Assembly: GCA_036897625.1 (NCBI GenBank)
Contig: JAYMTA010001219.1
Coordinates: forward strand, 1-21,100
Direction of reading: 5' to 3'
From: Pelargonium cotyledonis
Taxonomy: Eukaryota > Streptophyta > Magnoliopsida > Geraniales > Geraniaceae
Length of the DNA: 21,100 bases
Position 1 is the stretch's first letter. Each line of letters opens with the position of its first letter. The position numbers and the translations under genes are program-made. Shown piece by piece: positions 10,801 through 20,710 of the stretch. The notes below the pieces were generated by a model. The model was not told the DNA's origin. It searched no databases and saw only the letters and a program-made list of their open reading frames with translations.

Positions 10801-13800
10801 TTGAACACTACCATCTGCATTTGTGCTATGACCAGTAAAGTACCTGTACATATGCAAAAAATTTAGGCAGCCAACCTTCCAGCATGATATGTGCTTATAC
10901 GCTCTCAGAAAAAGACATGTCCAAATTACCTGGCCAAAAGGACAACTAGTACAGCGAATGCTACTACGAGACCAACAATACCAATGAAAGTTGCAATTCC
11001 ATTTAAGCGAACCTAGTTGAAAATTAAATTTTAAGAAGAAATGAAAAGAAAAAAATTAAGCACAAAATACATAGTGCATTAAAACCATAATAAGAGTAGG
11101 TGATGTGTCATAATGACCTGCAAAGGTGTCTCTTCACCAGTGTCTTCAGATATACTACCCATGAGCAATCCCCATTCGGTATTGATCCCAACACTTGTTA
11201 CCTAGGAAAAAATCATGCATAATCGTACAATGTAATGAGCCAGGAGGATATTGGTGCATAATCCCTCTTTTTATTTTCACAGGAATAAAATAATATGTGG
11301 TCTATTCGAAGCAGCCAAAAGTCTGAGAATGACAGTAGCTGAGAAAAAATTTCTTGGACATTGACACGAAATAAAAGAATGCAACAAAGTTTGAAGTGTA
11401 CTTCTTTGCAAGTCATCATGTGCACATGTCAATGACATAAATGTGATGGCATTTACATTCAACTGGAAAAAACATAGATTAAGATTCCAACTGTTCTGGC
11501 AACATTCTACTATAACACAGCTATATTATATGAAAACCACAACCTATATATACAGCTTGAACACAAGGTGATGGGTACATCATGCCAAAAATGTTGCAAT
11601 AGAGAGAAAACCAGTTAAATGTGCCTAACCAATACATTTGCAAAGCATAACACAATGGCTCATGTCAAACTTTACTCCAACCTAGAAGGTTAGGCCCTAA
11701 GTAGTATATCAAGTAGTGACAAACTTCACATTCTTTCAATGTGCAATATGTTAAAAGCCCCACAATTCAGTAGCCAGATGCACTTCTGGTCATTTTTTAA
11801 CATAATTTCCCATTACCAATTTTTTCTTTCCAAATTTTCCACGGTTCCCTAAAGCAAATGCTCTAAGTCTCTAACCACTTCTTAACATGTGTATCCTTGT
11901 GAGTTGTTTTTTCTTAATGAATAACTGAACCAAATATGTGGTATTATGGACTAATTGCCACATATGGATAACAGCTTCCTAGCAAGGAAAACTATAGAGG
12001 TATTATAACTTCAATTTCATATTTTAATTGAAATGTGAATTTTATGATCATACCAGTTAAGTCATAACAATTTAAAATTGAAACAACATCCAAACAAATA
12101 AAAAAATAAACAGGGTCTCATTTGAAGGTATACTGTTTCCAAGATGATATTGAGTACCAAGTAACTTCCACATATAAAAGCACACAAACTATAGTAGGAG
12201 TAATCTTTTTTTCTGTTTTCTAATTTTGTTTGGCTATATAAGATATCATATGTATTTATTTACACCATTTTTATGGAGGGGAAAACTATACTCATACAGA
12301 ACAAGAAGGAATGCAAGATCTGAACTGTACCAGCATGGAGCCACTACCATCAGCTACTTTGCAACCAGACATTAAAAATGGATCCTTGGAATCCTTGTGG
12401 ACCTGCAAGAGAGCATCATAGTTTTAGAAGAAAAACCTATGAATAAAATTGAATCTTAATGGGTTGTATCGTATAAGTATTCCAGGTGGACACAGTAGAA
12501 AAGGTAAAGAGCCTAACTATCTTGCTCTCTCCAGTCATGCTTGATTCATCAATTGAAAGGGAGTGGCCAGAAATCACAACTCCATCAGCAGGGACCTATG
12601 GAAAGGAAAAAAGTTAGTGATTCTTTGATAGTGATATAGCACAGAACTAAAGGTATTTACCTGGTCACCAATGTTGAGGGGTATGACATCACCAACGACA
12701 ATATCATAGATTGAGACCTCAACTCTTCTACCGCCTCTTATAACCTATCCATGTGTGTTCAAAGATATCAACTCAAAGGGGTACAATTACATGCAGTATG
12801 TATATATGTATATAATATGACAAAAAGTAAACAGGGAAACATACCTCCATGTGTATATTCCTCTTCTCCTCATTCAAATTTTGGAACTGGAGAGATTGTC
12901 TATAATCACTTATAGCTGCAGAGGAAGACAAGAAAAGTGAACAATATTGACACCCATCACTCAAATCAATAGTTCAGCAACTAAAAAGACATCGCAAAAA
13001 ATGTGAAAAGAAATATGCCTTGATACATTAATAGCATCTAGCAATATAACAAATGCAGTTAAGTACCTGTAACAACGATAACAAGCATAACTGCAAAAAG
13101 TATGCTTCCTCCATCATACCATCCTTCCTTGATACCCTACATGCAAAAACGCATAGTGTAGTCAAACTTCCACAAGAAGGAGAATAAAAGGCAGTATAAA
13201 AGGCAGTTTTAGCAGATGCACTTGGCTTGAAGGAGAAGGGTAAAAACATCCATACAGATAAGAAGCGGGAAAAAAACCTTAAAACAATTTCTCAACAGCA
13301 TATAAGTAAAAAGACCTGAAGTTCTTATAATGAAGTAGATTAATTAACACATGATAAAAAGCCATACTACGGTCTAGGGACGTTTCTCTTCTTCACTTTT
13401 TCCCTTGAAATTCTTTCTCAGATTTAACTTGTGGACAAGTCATTGCTTCTTTATATATATTAGATTTTGCATGTATAATTTTACATATATTAGTAACCTA
13501 ACACTACTTCTCCCAGAACAAAGAAAAGACCAGCACTATCATAATGCTTAAACAAAAAAAAAAGTGAGATTATTCCCTAAAGAGAACAACAGTAAGAAAA
13601 TAATGGACAGAATCTTCAACAGCATCATCACATTCTACAACCATCCATGCTCTAATTATGATGCTACATGCAGAAGCTTACGGCTCACCTCTGTTTTTAT
13701 ACCCAATGAAAAGAAAAGCCACAGCAGCTACCAACAGTATGATCAGAGTAAGATCCTGCCAAGCCTCCCAAAGGAACATCTAACACAATACCAAAAACCA

Positions 13801-13899
13801 AGAAACCCTATCATAACAGCACAAACTCTCTTGTTTTCTTAAATTATATTTAAAAAAATTGTCAAAAAGAAAAACAATAGTCAAAATTCTGAAACATAA

Positions 13900-13930
<31 letters not shown>

Positions 13931-16900
13931 CCCAAAAACTCCTTCCTTTTTTTTTAGGATACGTATTCGATCCAAAAGCAGTCCTCCGTTTTTGTAAATC
14001 ATCATCATCACCATGGATGCCTTTCTCTAAGTTTGTTTTCAACATTTCTGCCAGTCCTTTAACCTGATGAAGCCATGACAGAGAATATCTGTGAGAAATT
14101 TCATAACAGAATATAGACCTCAAACAAATTATAAAATAGATTTCTATTGTTGACTTGCCCCTCCAGATCGCTGAAGAACAGAAAGATTATGATCCCTTGA
14201 AATCGAAGCAAGTTCTTCTTGATCGATTTTAAAATCGCCAGTGGGGAGTGAAGGCTGTTCTAAGGTTCCTGGCACTTAAAAGAACCAAGTCAATTAAAAT
14301 TTATATAGCTAGCATTGCATTACCCTCGTATAGCACTCAAGCAAACACAAAAAGTGCAGTCAACATCAAACTATCTATATGGCATAAGAAATGAAATCGT
14401 TATACAGATGGAAGTAGGATAAAACATATAAGAATGTTAGAACTATTAAAGAATATGAACTATGAGCAAATAGCAAATCAAATACCATTTTCTGTCCACC
14501 AAAAGGGTTTTATTTGACATTGTGCAAATTTTAAGGATAACTTTGCTAGTGTTTGGCTTTAGACTATAGTGTCTTTGTTATAATATGTAGCTATTAATAA
14601 TCCAAGTATAATTACCAACTCAAAAGGGAAAGTGAACACTTAATTCGGGACAACCAAATTTAGTACAAAGGAACTTATTTTGGAGCGAAGGGAGTGTTAG
14701 AGAGAGAATGGTTTTAACTTTATTTACAACAAGACTTAACATGTTCTAATTATTTTCAGAAGTAAGAAAAAATTCATAAACTTTTGTTATAGAGGACAAG
14801 TTTCACAAGGGGCTCATCAAGACAGGAAAAGGAAATAACTAAGGTTGTGGGTAAAAGAAATGAGGACCTAATGCACATTCAAAGAAACAAACGAAGGGTG
14901 TGAAATGGAAATATAAGAAATGATTCGTCGAGGGGACACAAAATTAACAAAAGACTTATCGACAAGTACTAAACATGGAAGTTTAAAATATATAAATCAG
15001 GCAGACTTATCAATCCATACACAGTTATTAAAAAGAGTGTCCTAAGCTCCCGGTTACTCAATTGTATCCACGTACACAAATAAATGTTAAAATTATCAAT
15101 ATGTTCTAGGCTTTTGGAAATCCAATTCTTGGAACTAACCAAATGGTACACAAAGTAAAAATAATGCCACTAATGGTACAAACCCTATGAAACAAGTAAT
15201 TGAAGAAAATCTTAGTTCATTGTTGAAGTGGGTAATAAAGTTTATATATAATGGTGGGAGCCAAACCCTACTTGTAAGATTGGTCTTTTAGTAGTAGAAG
15301 CTCAAGCCATTATATGTAGGCCCAATAAAAAACCATACCAAGCTTCTTCTTTTTTATAAGCAAACCATAACAAGCTTAAATCACATAATACCATTTAGAA
15401 TGTAAATTATACATGAGAAAATTACCATTTTCATGATGTTCCCCCCCAGCTTCGCTGAAAAGATATGCGGCCTAATACAGCAGAATTTGGAAATCAGAAA
15501 ATAAACAGAATTATGTTACAATACAAGTATCATCCAGTATATGATATTGTAGTTACTCGTATAGCTTGTGCATGGGCTCTAATCTTCCTTAACATATTCT
15601 TCTTCTCCTCTTCCTTTTTCAAGTCCAAGGTATATCGAAATCTCCGAGAAGCATTCAACACAAGTGCTGCTTGCTGCAGAAATCAAATTTATGTTAACTT
15701 AACAACTGAAAACAATATCCCACCCTCAACTAATAACAAATTTGATTGTGTAATCATGCAATATGTGACTAAACACATTACCAAAAATAAAAAATTTCAA
15801 TAAAACAAATAGACTTAACATTAAATACAAAAGTACAACACAAACTAAAGTACCGAAGATCTAAACAAGATTGATCACACATTTAACAAGGCAAGGTAAA
15901 GTAATCTATAATTTTAAAAGCATAATAAATTACTAATATGTCAGCACTGGTTACATATTAGTAATCTGTATGAGCTACTAGGTCATGAAATTCAGAAGCC
16001 AGATGAGACTAGATGCATACAGATCTTCTTGTATGGAAGAGAGATGCATCAGTAGGCAAAGTCCTCACTGCCAACAATGTTATCCATGATTACTAATAAT
16101 AGCTAAGCCATAGTCAACTACACAAAAAGTTATACAAGAATCCTTATATAAATTAGTCATAATCACTTGAGTCTATTGCAACAAGACAGATAAGGGAAAG
16201 TGATGCACTACTAAAACTATCATTAATGTTTAAAAAAAGTCAAATAAGACCATTGTTAAAAGCCTTAACTATAGTCTGATTGGTTTGCTTTAAAAATGAG
16301 TAAAAGACACATCAGATACTGTACAATCAGTAACTCTTTGATCTTGATGACCATCTTTCATTCTTGAAAGAGGTTGTGTGCCAACAGATGGTTTAAAAGT
16401 TCAGGCTACATAATTGGATGACAAAAGTAATTTAGAGACCTTTATGAAGAAGCATTGACAGAAAATACCAATACCCCTCAGGATTGCCAAGTGAAATTCT
16501 AATACCTTATCATATAAGCAATTTAAAAGTACAGTAGTAGGATTCCATCTTCAAAGCATACTTTGTTCAAATTTTATAATCCCAACTTCAATGAAGTAGT
16601 CTCAGCAAATAGAGAAGTAACTAAACATAGCCAATGGAGAATCCTAAAGATGAAAGTGTTTATAATTATGCATTGATTTTAAAACATACTTTTCAGATAT
16701 TAAACAATAGAACAAATGTAGAGAGATGTTATACACAACATATTGAATCACATAATTACGTGGTTGTTAAATGAGAAATATAAAAAAAAAAAAAAATGAT
16801 TCTCCATTCAATTCGGCCAATTTGAATTGATCCACCCCCTAAATAATACAAAATCACAACTGAACCGGATATGAATAAGAATCTCCCAAATCGGCCAACT

Positions 16901-17964
16901 CTCAATACTCCAGATATGGCCAATTCCCATATGCTGGGTCATAAAAGGTTGATATGTCTTTACCCATATTTGAGAAAAATTCTAGATTATTATTTTGTTT
17001 CATCAGATTATGACTAGAATCTATATGTTTGGCTGATTTTAGGCCAAATGTGAAGGAAAAAAATATACACAAGTTAAAGGTCTTGGTCTGAATTTGATTG
17101 GGTTGAATTAGACCGACCTATATTAATTCGGCCCAGAAAAACAGACTATTTTTATCAATTTTTATTCTATTATGGGTAAGTGAAAAGCTTTTGTCTCCCA
17201 ATATTAACCTGTTAAGTTCGTGTTCACACTCAATACATTCTGTTATTAATTTTTACTAGCTTCATATTTAGACTGATCGAATCTATTGTTTTTTATTAAT
17301 TTTGTGTTGATAGAAATTAATTTCTGTTAGAAATTCTTAATCAACATGATTATTTCGAGTATTTTTTTACTTAAGTTGTTTGTTTTAGTTTCAGCTAATA
17401 TTTATTTCGAATAATAATTTATATAACTCTTTTAGAAAAGTTTTATATGAATGTGCCTCAACATTCAGATTCCAATCCCAGTTTCAATTCATATTCCAAT
17501 TCCAAATCCTCATTTCAACCATGATTTGACTGCCATAAATATGATTATTACAACTATAATTGATTTTGTTTCATGGAGAAGAAGGCTAAACTTACCACTC
17601 CATCACTAAAATTATTCGACATAAATGTATGAGTGACCTAATAACGGTAGGGATGGACACTAAGCACATACTAAATAAAGTCACCTTGAAACAGGAGTAG
17701 GAATTTCTAAAAACCAAACAAGAGATGGGATGCTAAACATTTACACATGCTTACTCACAGGATTGTTGCAAAATGATTGAAATGACAAGCATTGAAGGAA
17801 AAACTTACCCTCCAGCGCTTCAATCGTTCTATCGAAGCATGCTTAGTTCTGGCAATGTCAAAGGGATCTGAAGATACCTCCTTATCTTCATCTCCAGAAC
17901 GGCCACTAATGCCGGCCTCCACATCTTGGCCTTGGTGCCCCGAACCCTTGAACATGTTACTCAT
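2790..17964 (-). CDS. ACA10: Autoinhibited plasma-membrane-type Ca2+-ATPase (P-type IIB), ACA10-like, with one frameshift in exon 6
   Basis: ATP-driven Ca2+ export pump of the plant ACA8/9/10 group, known as calmodulin-activated pumps, mainly of the plasma membrane. Coding exons 1-34: 17809-17964, 15557-15673, 15426-15471, 14159-14268, 13932-14063, 13689-13779, 13067-13136, 12845-12915, 12661-12744, 12518-12595, 12331-12402, 11118-11201, 10930-11012, 10735-10843, 10592-10647, 10084-10126, 9887-9970, 9627-9764, 9469-9534, 9285-9383, 7483-7593, 7027-7197, 6477-6536, 5796-5960, 5582-5698, 5212-5310, 4740-4877, 4556-4656, 4067-4112, 3831-3965, 3279-3386, 3092-3183, 2888-2982, 2790-2800. The exons total 3238 nt, i.e. 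1078 codons plus stop plus one surplus base; known family members are about 1070-1090 residues. Key residues in corrected numbering: TGES 313-316, PEGLP 443-447, Asp486 of DKTGTLT, KGAA 606-609, TGDGTND 792-798. The start is the first ATG giving a family-like N-terminus; in-frame GTG codons upstream are not used. ACA10 over ACA8/9 is judged from remembered exon sequences, so paralog naming is tentative. Introns not listed separately hold nothing recognised. Confidence 0.93.
3212..3227. repeat. Short AT microsatellite in intron 31
   Basis: About eight AT dinucleotides in a row, inside the intron between exons 31 and 32 (3184-3278). No functional claim is made. Confidence 0.7.
5212..5960 (-). 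other. Exons 24-26: P-domain and hinge
   Basis: Residues 711-837. Exon 24 begins [21 protein letters not shown]; exon 25 has [17 protein letters not shown] and [16 protein letters not shown]; exon 26 has [33 protein letters not shown]. The GDGTNDAP motif coordinates the catalytic Mg2+. These are the most conserved exons and show no changes at key positions, which argues against long-standing pseudogenisation. Confidence 0.95.
5961..6162 (-). other. Unassigned open frame in intron 23 abutting exon 24
   Basis: On the minus strand the last ~200 bases of intron 23 are open. They read about 67 codons, including [21 protein letters not shown] and then [20 protein letters not shown], and end at the TAG that is also the acceptor of exon 24. 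An acceptor-like 'ctgtag' sits at its upstream edge. Composition looks more gene-like than the neighbouring intron, with few low-complexity runs. I do not recognise the peptide and it is not part of the pump family. It may be chance, a captured exon fragment, or a poison/cassette exon. Confidence 0.3.
6537..7026 (-). other. Intron 22, nothing recognised
   Basis: 490-bp intron between exons 22 and 23 with A/T-rich runs. Small open frames on both strands are low-complexity and unsupported. Confidence 0.6.
7682..7752 (+). repeat. Left terminal repeat of the TRIM-like element
   Basis: 71-bp repeat bounded by TG...CA, followed immediately by the degraded primer-binding site. It matches the repeat at 7902-7973 over its whole length, with scattered substitutions. 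Confidence 0.7.
7902..7973 (+). repeat. Right terminal repeat of the TRIM-like element
   Basis: 72-bp partner of the repeat at 7682-7752. It is preceded by a purine-rich tract at about 7890-7901, in the place of a polypurine tract. Confidence 0.7.
8195..9019. mobile_element. 825-bp non-autonomous TIR transposon in intron 20 (Tourist/Harbinger-like)
   Basis: The left end reads GGCTATGTTTGGTGCG...GGAATGGAATGGAATG. The complement of the right end reads GGCTACGTTAGGTACGCA...GGAATGGGATGGAATGAG, giving an imperfect terminal inverted repeat of roughly 45-50 bp. Adjacent trinucleotides are CTA on the left and TTA on the right, compatible with a decayed 3-bp TWA target duplication of PIF/Harbinger elements; a hAT-like origin is an alternative. 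The interior is AT-rich with no transposase frame, so it would have been moved in trans. Confidence 0.68.
8483..8786. repeat. Tandem duplication of a 152-bp unit inside the TIR element
   Basis: Unit 1 spans 8483-8634 and unit 2 spans 8635-8786. They start GAACACCAATAAACTAGTCG and GAACATCAATAAACTAGTCG and both end ...AAATTATGTT. They are almost identical with scattered substitutions. Each unit also contains the 15-mer TTAAAAAGTAGCATT (in unit 1 at 8576-8590 and 8607-8621; one copy slightly altered in unit 2) flanking a T-rich 16-mer. Confidence 0.88.
10084..11012 (-). other. Exons 13-16: membrane segments 3 and 4 with PEGLP
   Basis: Residues 371-467. Exon 13 opens with [17 protein letters not shown]. 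Exon 14 carries the extracytosolic loop [16 protein letters not shown]. Exon 15 carries [18 protein letters not shown], where PEGLP is the unwound centre of helix 4 and contributes the single Ca2+ site of type IIB pumps. Exon 16 is 43 nt long and encodes [13 protein letters not shown], the link to the catalytic domain. Split codons at the 13/14 (Arg) and 15/16 (Thr) junctions resolve correctly. Confidence 0.92.
11118..12744 (-). other. Exons 9-12: actuator (A) domain
   Basis: Residues 265-370. They contain [46 protein letters not shown], then [13 protein letters not shown] and [14 protein letters not shown] is the loop that drives dephosphorylation of the aspartyl-phosphate during the E2 step. 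All four exons are multiples of three and join in phase 0. Intron 11 (11202-12330) between exons 11 and 12 is long and carries no recognised element beyond a short hairpin near 11931-11967. Confidence 0.9.
11202..12330 (-). other. Intron 11, long and non-coding
   Basis: 1129 bp between exons 11 and 12. No transposon borders were found. A short potential hairpin exists (ATATGTGG / CCACATAT near 11935-11966). An open frame at 11213-11462 on the minus strand begins inside the intron and matches nothing recognised. Confidence 0.6.
12845..13779 (-). other. Exons 6-8: membrane segments 1 and 2
   Basis: Exon 6 reads [10 protein letters not shown] and then a hydrophobic helix [17 protein letters not shown] (about 197-213). 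Exon 7 reads [23 protein letters not shown], and exon 8 reads [21 protein letters not shown]. In the family the helix is followed by G-I-K-T-E; here those codons are present but one base out of frame (see 13702-13704). Exon 7 starts cleanly with the GGT of GIKEG, so the shift cannot be moved to a splice site. Confidence 0.85.
13702..13704 (-). other. Single-base frameshift in exon 6
   Basis: On the minus strand exon 6 ends ATT-GGG-TAT-AAA-AAC-AGA-G. Removing one G from the GGG run gives ATT-GGT-ATA-AAA-ACA-GAG, i.e. I-G-I-K-T-E, the family sequence, and makes exon 6 exactly 90 nt so that it joins exon 7 in phase 0. As written, translation leaves frame after residue 213 and meets TGA at 13114-13116 in exon 7 after about 11 foreign residues. 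A G-run length difference is a typical sequencing or assembly indel, but a genuine allele cannot be excluded. Confidence 0.85.
13900..13930. repeat. TA microsatellite at the intron 5 donor
   Basis: A nearly pure AT dinucleotide run (with one TTT interruption around 13917-13919) directly abuts exon 5. The donor of intron 5 is GTATATATA, so the repeat itself forms the intronic half of the 5' splice site. Confidence 0.8.
14064..14158 (-). other. Intron 4 with a GC-AG splice pair
   Basis: Exon 4 must end ...CGA-TCT-GGA-GGG to join exon 5 (GTT-AAA-GGA, V-K-G) in phase 0. The next bases are GCAAGTC, the usual context of the minor GC donor class, and the acceptor is ...CATCAG. The nearest GT, four bases further in, would put a stop codon right after the junction. 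GC-AG introns are roughly one percent of plant introns (general knowledge) and are sometimes alternatively spliced. Confidence 0.85.
14269..15425 (-). other. Intron 3, 1157 bp
   Basis: Intron between exon 3 (46 nt) and exon 4. It is AT-rich and includes one probable Stowaway-type end near 14646-14696. A duplicated 'accataccaagctt'/'accataacaagctt' pair lies near 15334-15376. Nothing else was recognised. Confidence 0.65.
14646..14696. mobile_element. Single Stowaway-like (Tc1/mariner) MITE end
   Basis: The complement reads ACTCCCTTCGCTCCAAAATA followed by 'agttcc', very close to the CTCCCTCCGTCCCAAAATAAG terminal consensus of plant Stowaway elements. A matching opposite terminus was not found within several hundred bases, so this looks like a truncated or decayed copy. 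Confidence 0.5.
15674..17808 (-). other. Intron 1, 2135 bp
   Basis: Largest intron, interrupting the calmodulin-binding segment between Arg52 and Gln53. It is AT-rich, with a run of 'attcca'-type pentamer/hexamer repeats at about 17465-17515. No transposon with clear ends and no coding sequence is visible. Large first introns of plant genes sometimes carry enhancers; nothing in the sequence proves that here. Confidence 0.6.
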
Positions 17965-18540
17965 CACTGTCACTCGAAAGATAGCTCGGTGAGTTCACTA
18001 CTCGCTCATCAGTATTCAATCACTAGCAGTCTAATCTAGAAATCACCGTAACACACACAAAGACATCAGATTCTCTCCCAAATTAGCAACAGCTTCCCTC
18101 ACAAGTCACAAAAGCAAAATCCAGACATCTTACGAAACAGATTGTTACTTCAAAACAGTTCATGGCAACAAATTTATTATTCCAAAATCACAACAAAAAA
18201 GTAGTGGCTCGCCTATTTCCGCTTCTAGAACAGCGAATTTGCGGTGCCGAACACTGACATCGGCACGGATATGCTAGGGTTTGTGCGGTTACAACGACGG
18301 CATTGATGAAAACGACGATAAAACAAAACGGAGAAGAATGGACGAGGTAACCTAGAAAAAACAAAATCACGTTTTCTGAAGTACGTAAGTACCAGCACCA
18401 GCGTTTCGGTGCTCTCTATGCCTGTAGAATCAAGAAACAAACAGTAGCTTTTCCGTGCTAAGAAACCCAGTTCCAATAGGTTTCTTCCTCTCTCTCTCTC
18501 TCTCAACACCAAGCACGGTTTGTCATTCCAAATTTGTAAC
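17965..18540 (-). promoter_or_regulatory. 5' leader of the pump gene with small upstream ORFs
   Basis: Minus-strand sequence upstream of the start. If unspliced it carries several upstream ATGs: 18163-18083 (26 codons), 18066-18043 (7 codons) and 18009-17998 (M-S-E-stop), the last ending 33 bases before the main ATG. A strong acceptor-like tract (a T-rich run then TAG) at about 18351-18372 hints at a 5'-UTR intron, which would change which of these are in the mRNA. An open frame at 18225-18512 has no recognisable product. Confidence 0.4.
18488..18504. repeat. CT/GA microsatellite in the leader or core promoter
   Basis: Eight CT repeats plus C on the given strand, so GA on the sense strand of the gene. 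Such GAGA tracts are common in plant leaders and core promoters and can bind BPC-type GAGA factors. The role here is inferred only from position. Confidence 0.7.
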
Positions 18541-20707
18541 GGTAATGAAATTACTCATAGGAGTCTAGAAATAAATCAATAATATCAAATTAGCACTCTT
18601 TATTTATTCATTTTTTAGATAATTAATTACAAAACCAAAAAAATCAATATTAATTTATCAATTCATTTATTTTTATAAAAACAAAAACAGAAATCGGCCT
18701 TAATGTTAAATAAAGTAATATTTTGTATATTTAGCTGGCTTTAAATAAATAAACGCGGTGTGGGAGGGCCGGTGCTTGCTGCGTGAGAGCGAGGCACTTT
18801 GGGTTTGCTTGGCTGTTGGGCGATCCAGAACGTGGCTTTGCAAATATTTCCATTTTTATTTCGTTAAAGGTTTGACATAAACGGACAGGTGTGTCACAAC
18901 TCACATGCATGAAGTGTGTGTGAGTGTAAAAGTTTTATCTGGGTGGACAGGTAAAATGAAGGAGTAAGTTCGGTCCAAACACAAAAATTAATGCACTATT
19001 TTGAACTTTTTGATATTGAATTGAAATGAATGAACGGGAGTTCTTTTTGTACCTAAAAATGATAAGCAACATATATAGCATAACGTAAGAATGGGCATGG
19101 AAAAAGAAAATGTGTGATTACCATTTGCCAACAAACAAACAAACAATAACAACGATGGGACTCTAGAACTTCATTGCTCACCTACTAAAGTTGCAATTGC
19201 AAAACTAGTCAATTTGAATAAATGTATTTGCTATTATGAAATAAAGTATTTCACAAAATCAAGATGTGTGTTGGCAGATTGTGATGGAAAAGTATTAGTA
19301 CAAAATGTTTTGCCAAATGGTGATTCACCGGTAGCAATGAACCTGGGAAGAGAGTGTAGAAGACAATGAATTGGTGAAGTGGCACCAAACAATGCAAAAG
19401 TCAGAGAAACAGCAAAACCTGGCAAGGTTGTGATCTAAGGCTCTGCCATGTGTCAACATATATAGCTAACCCATATTCTTCTAGGGAGATCTTGAAGTTT
19501 TATAATCAAGAGTTGGGTTGGATCTAGGTTGGTGTGTTCAAATCTTATAGAGCACCAAAAGAAGTGCCAGTAGGTCAATTAATATTAATAATAATTATAA
19601 GGTTTCAAAATGTCCAAAACAGATGGTCGACATAGAGTCCCTACGTACCTTCAGATACACGTTAATGAGAGTGCTCAACTCATGAGGATAACTACTTGTT
19701 ATTGTGAATTTGGTCACCAACTGACAATAATAGCAGCGTAATTAGCTTTTAGCGAATGCAAATCTAACTCCATTTTCTTCTCTATTTGAATTTGGTTTGT
19801 TGGGGTAGCTGAGCTGAGCAAGATTAAAATCCAACTATTCCTTCAAGTTTCTGTTTTTTTTTTTTTTTCCAAGCAGAGAACTTTTCGACAAAATGTGTGT
19901 AGTTTCAACTAATATATTCTCGAATAGATCAACGCAACACTTGGCGGATAGAAAAGAATGTTATTTTTTTTTTATTTTTGGTAAACAAGAATGTTATTTT
20001 TTCGTTTGCACCTAGTCGGCAAAATAAAGTTATTAAATTAAAAATTATCTAATGATGAAGTCAATTATCTAAGTCTATTTCATGGACCCAGCAAAGAAAT
20101 ATATGCTGCTCAATTTTCTTTAAATGTTTTTTCAATAGAAAATTTTGGAATTATAGTAGATATTTATGTCGGCTATGCTGATAAAAAATATAAAAAACCT
20201 TCTGTCGGTAATATTTTTTTTGGCATTTAATACTCAGTTGTCTGTAATGTGTATATGCACAATTTTGACAACGACCTACTGTATTTTGTGGGCATGGAAA
20301 TTTTTAAAAAAATATGCATATGAAAATGGAAATATATACATACCGAACAATATAAGGTTCAGTATTTGGCAAGCAAATAATCAAAGTGATAGCCCTGGAT
20401 CACCCAAATCCTTCAATCATATCAACAATTCTTCTCCTTCTTTCCAATGTCTATCAAACTTTCAAAAATAAAGCCAAATGAGACTCTCACACACACATAT
20501 ATATACACAAGTCTAGAATTAAATATGAATTACCAACCAAAATGAAATATAAACAATAGCCCAGTATTTAAAAGAATACTATTGAGTATTGCCACAAAAC
20601 GTTGTTTTTTTATGAAATGAATTAAACATGTTACTTTTTTCAAAAAAAAAATGTCACTATATGATCCAAAATAATGATGTAATTAATTGAACCTAACCTA
20701 GAAAAGA
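18541..20707. other. AT-rich intergenic region upstream of the pump gene
   Basis: No gene supported. A GC-richer patch at about 18755-18840 lies just upstream of the putative promoter. A CATGCATG (RY-type) palindrome occurs at 18904-18911. A pair of 'aagaatgttatttttt' direct repeats lies near 19957 and 19988. The longest open frame, 20166-20471 (101 codons), is AT-driven, matches no family I recognise and lacks a codon-usage signal. Confidence 0.55.
18671..18680 (-). promoter_or_regulatory. Candidate TATA box
   Basis: TTTTATAAAA, palindromic, about 710 bases upstream of the start codon and about 170 upstream of the GA tract. It would predict transcription starting near 18640. Other AT-rich sites nearby are possible, so confidence is low. 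Confidence 0.25.
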
Positions 20708-20710
20708 ATA

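Larger units (their letters stand above)
13932..17964 (-). other. Exons 1-5: N-terminal regulatory (calmodulin-binding, autoinhibitory) region
   Basis: Residues 1-187. An acidic start is followed by a basic-hydrophobic stretch spanning the exon 1/2 junction: IERLKRWR (45-52), then [14 protein letters not shown]. This matches the N-terminal calmodulin-binding site of plant type IIB pumps, where Trp (here Trp51) anchors calmodulin and its binding relieves autoinhibition. Next come [26 protein letters not shown], and a conserved [17 protein letters not shown] segment leading to [16 protein letters not shown] just before membrane segment 1. Plant IIB pumps carry this regulation at the N-terminus, unlike animal PMCAs, and this gene keeps that layout. 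Confidence 0.9.

Noticed and set aside
13732..13732. Alternative exon 6 donor as the normal splice site
   Set aside because: It restores frame but removes most of the first membrane helix and the G-I-K-T-E segment that is plainly present downstream, so the GTGAGC donor at 13688 is the natural one.
2790..17964. Old processed or decayed pseudogene
   Set aside because: Introns are retained, splice sites are intact, catalytic motifs are all present and only a single base is out of place.
18225..18512. 95-codon open frame in the leader region of the pump gene
   Set aside because: Lies in the 5' leader/promoter, is low-complexity near the GA tract and has no recognisable product.
20166..20471. 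101-codon open frame upstream of the CACTA-type element
   Set aside because: AT-rich, no recognisable domain, no supporting promoter or splice context; consistent with chance.
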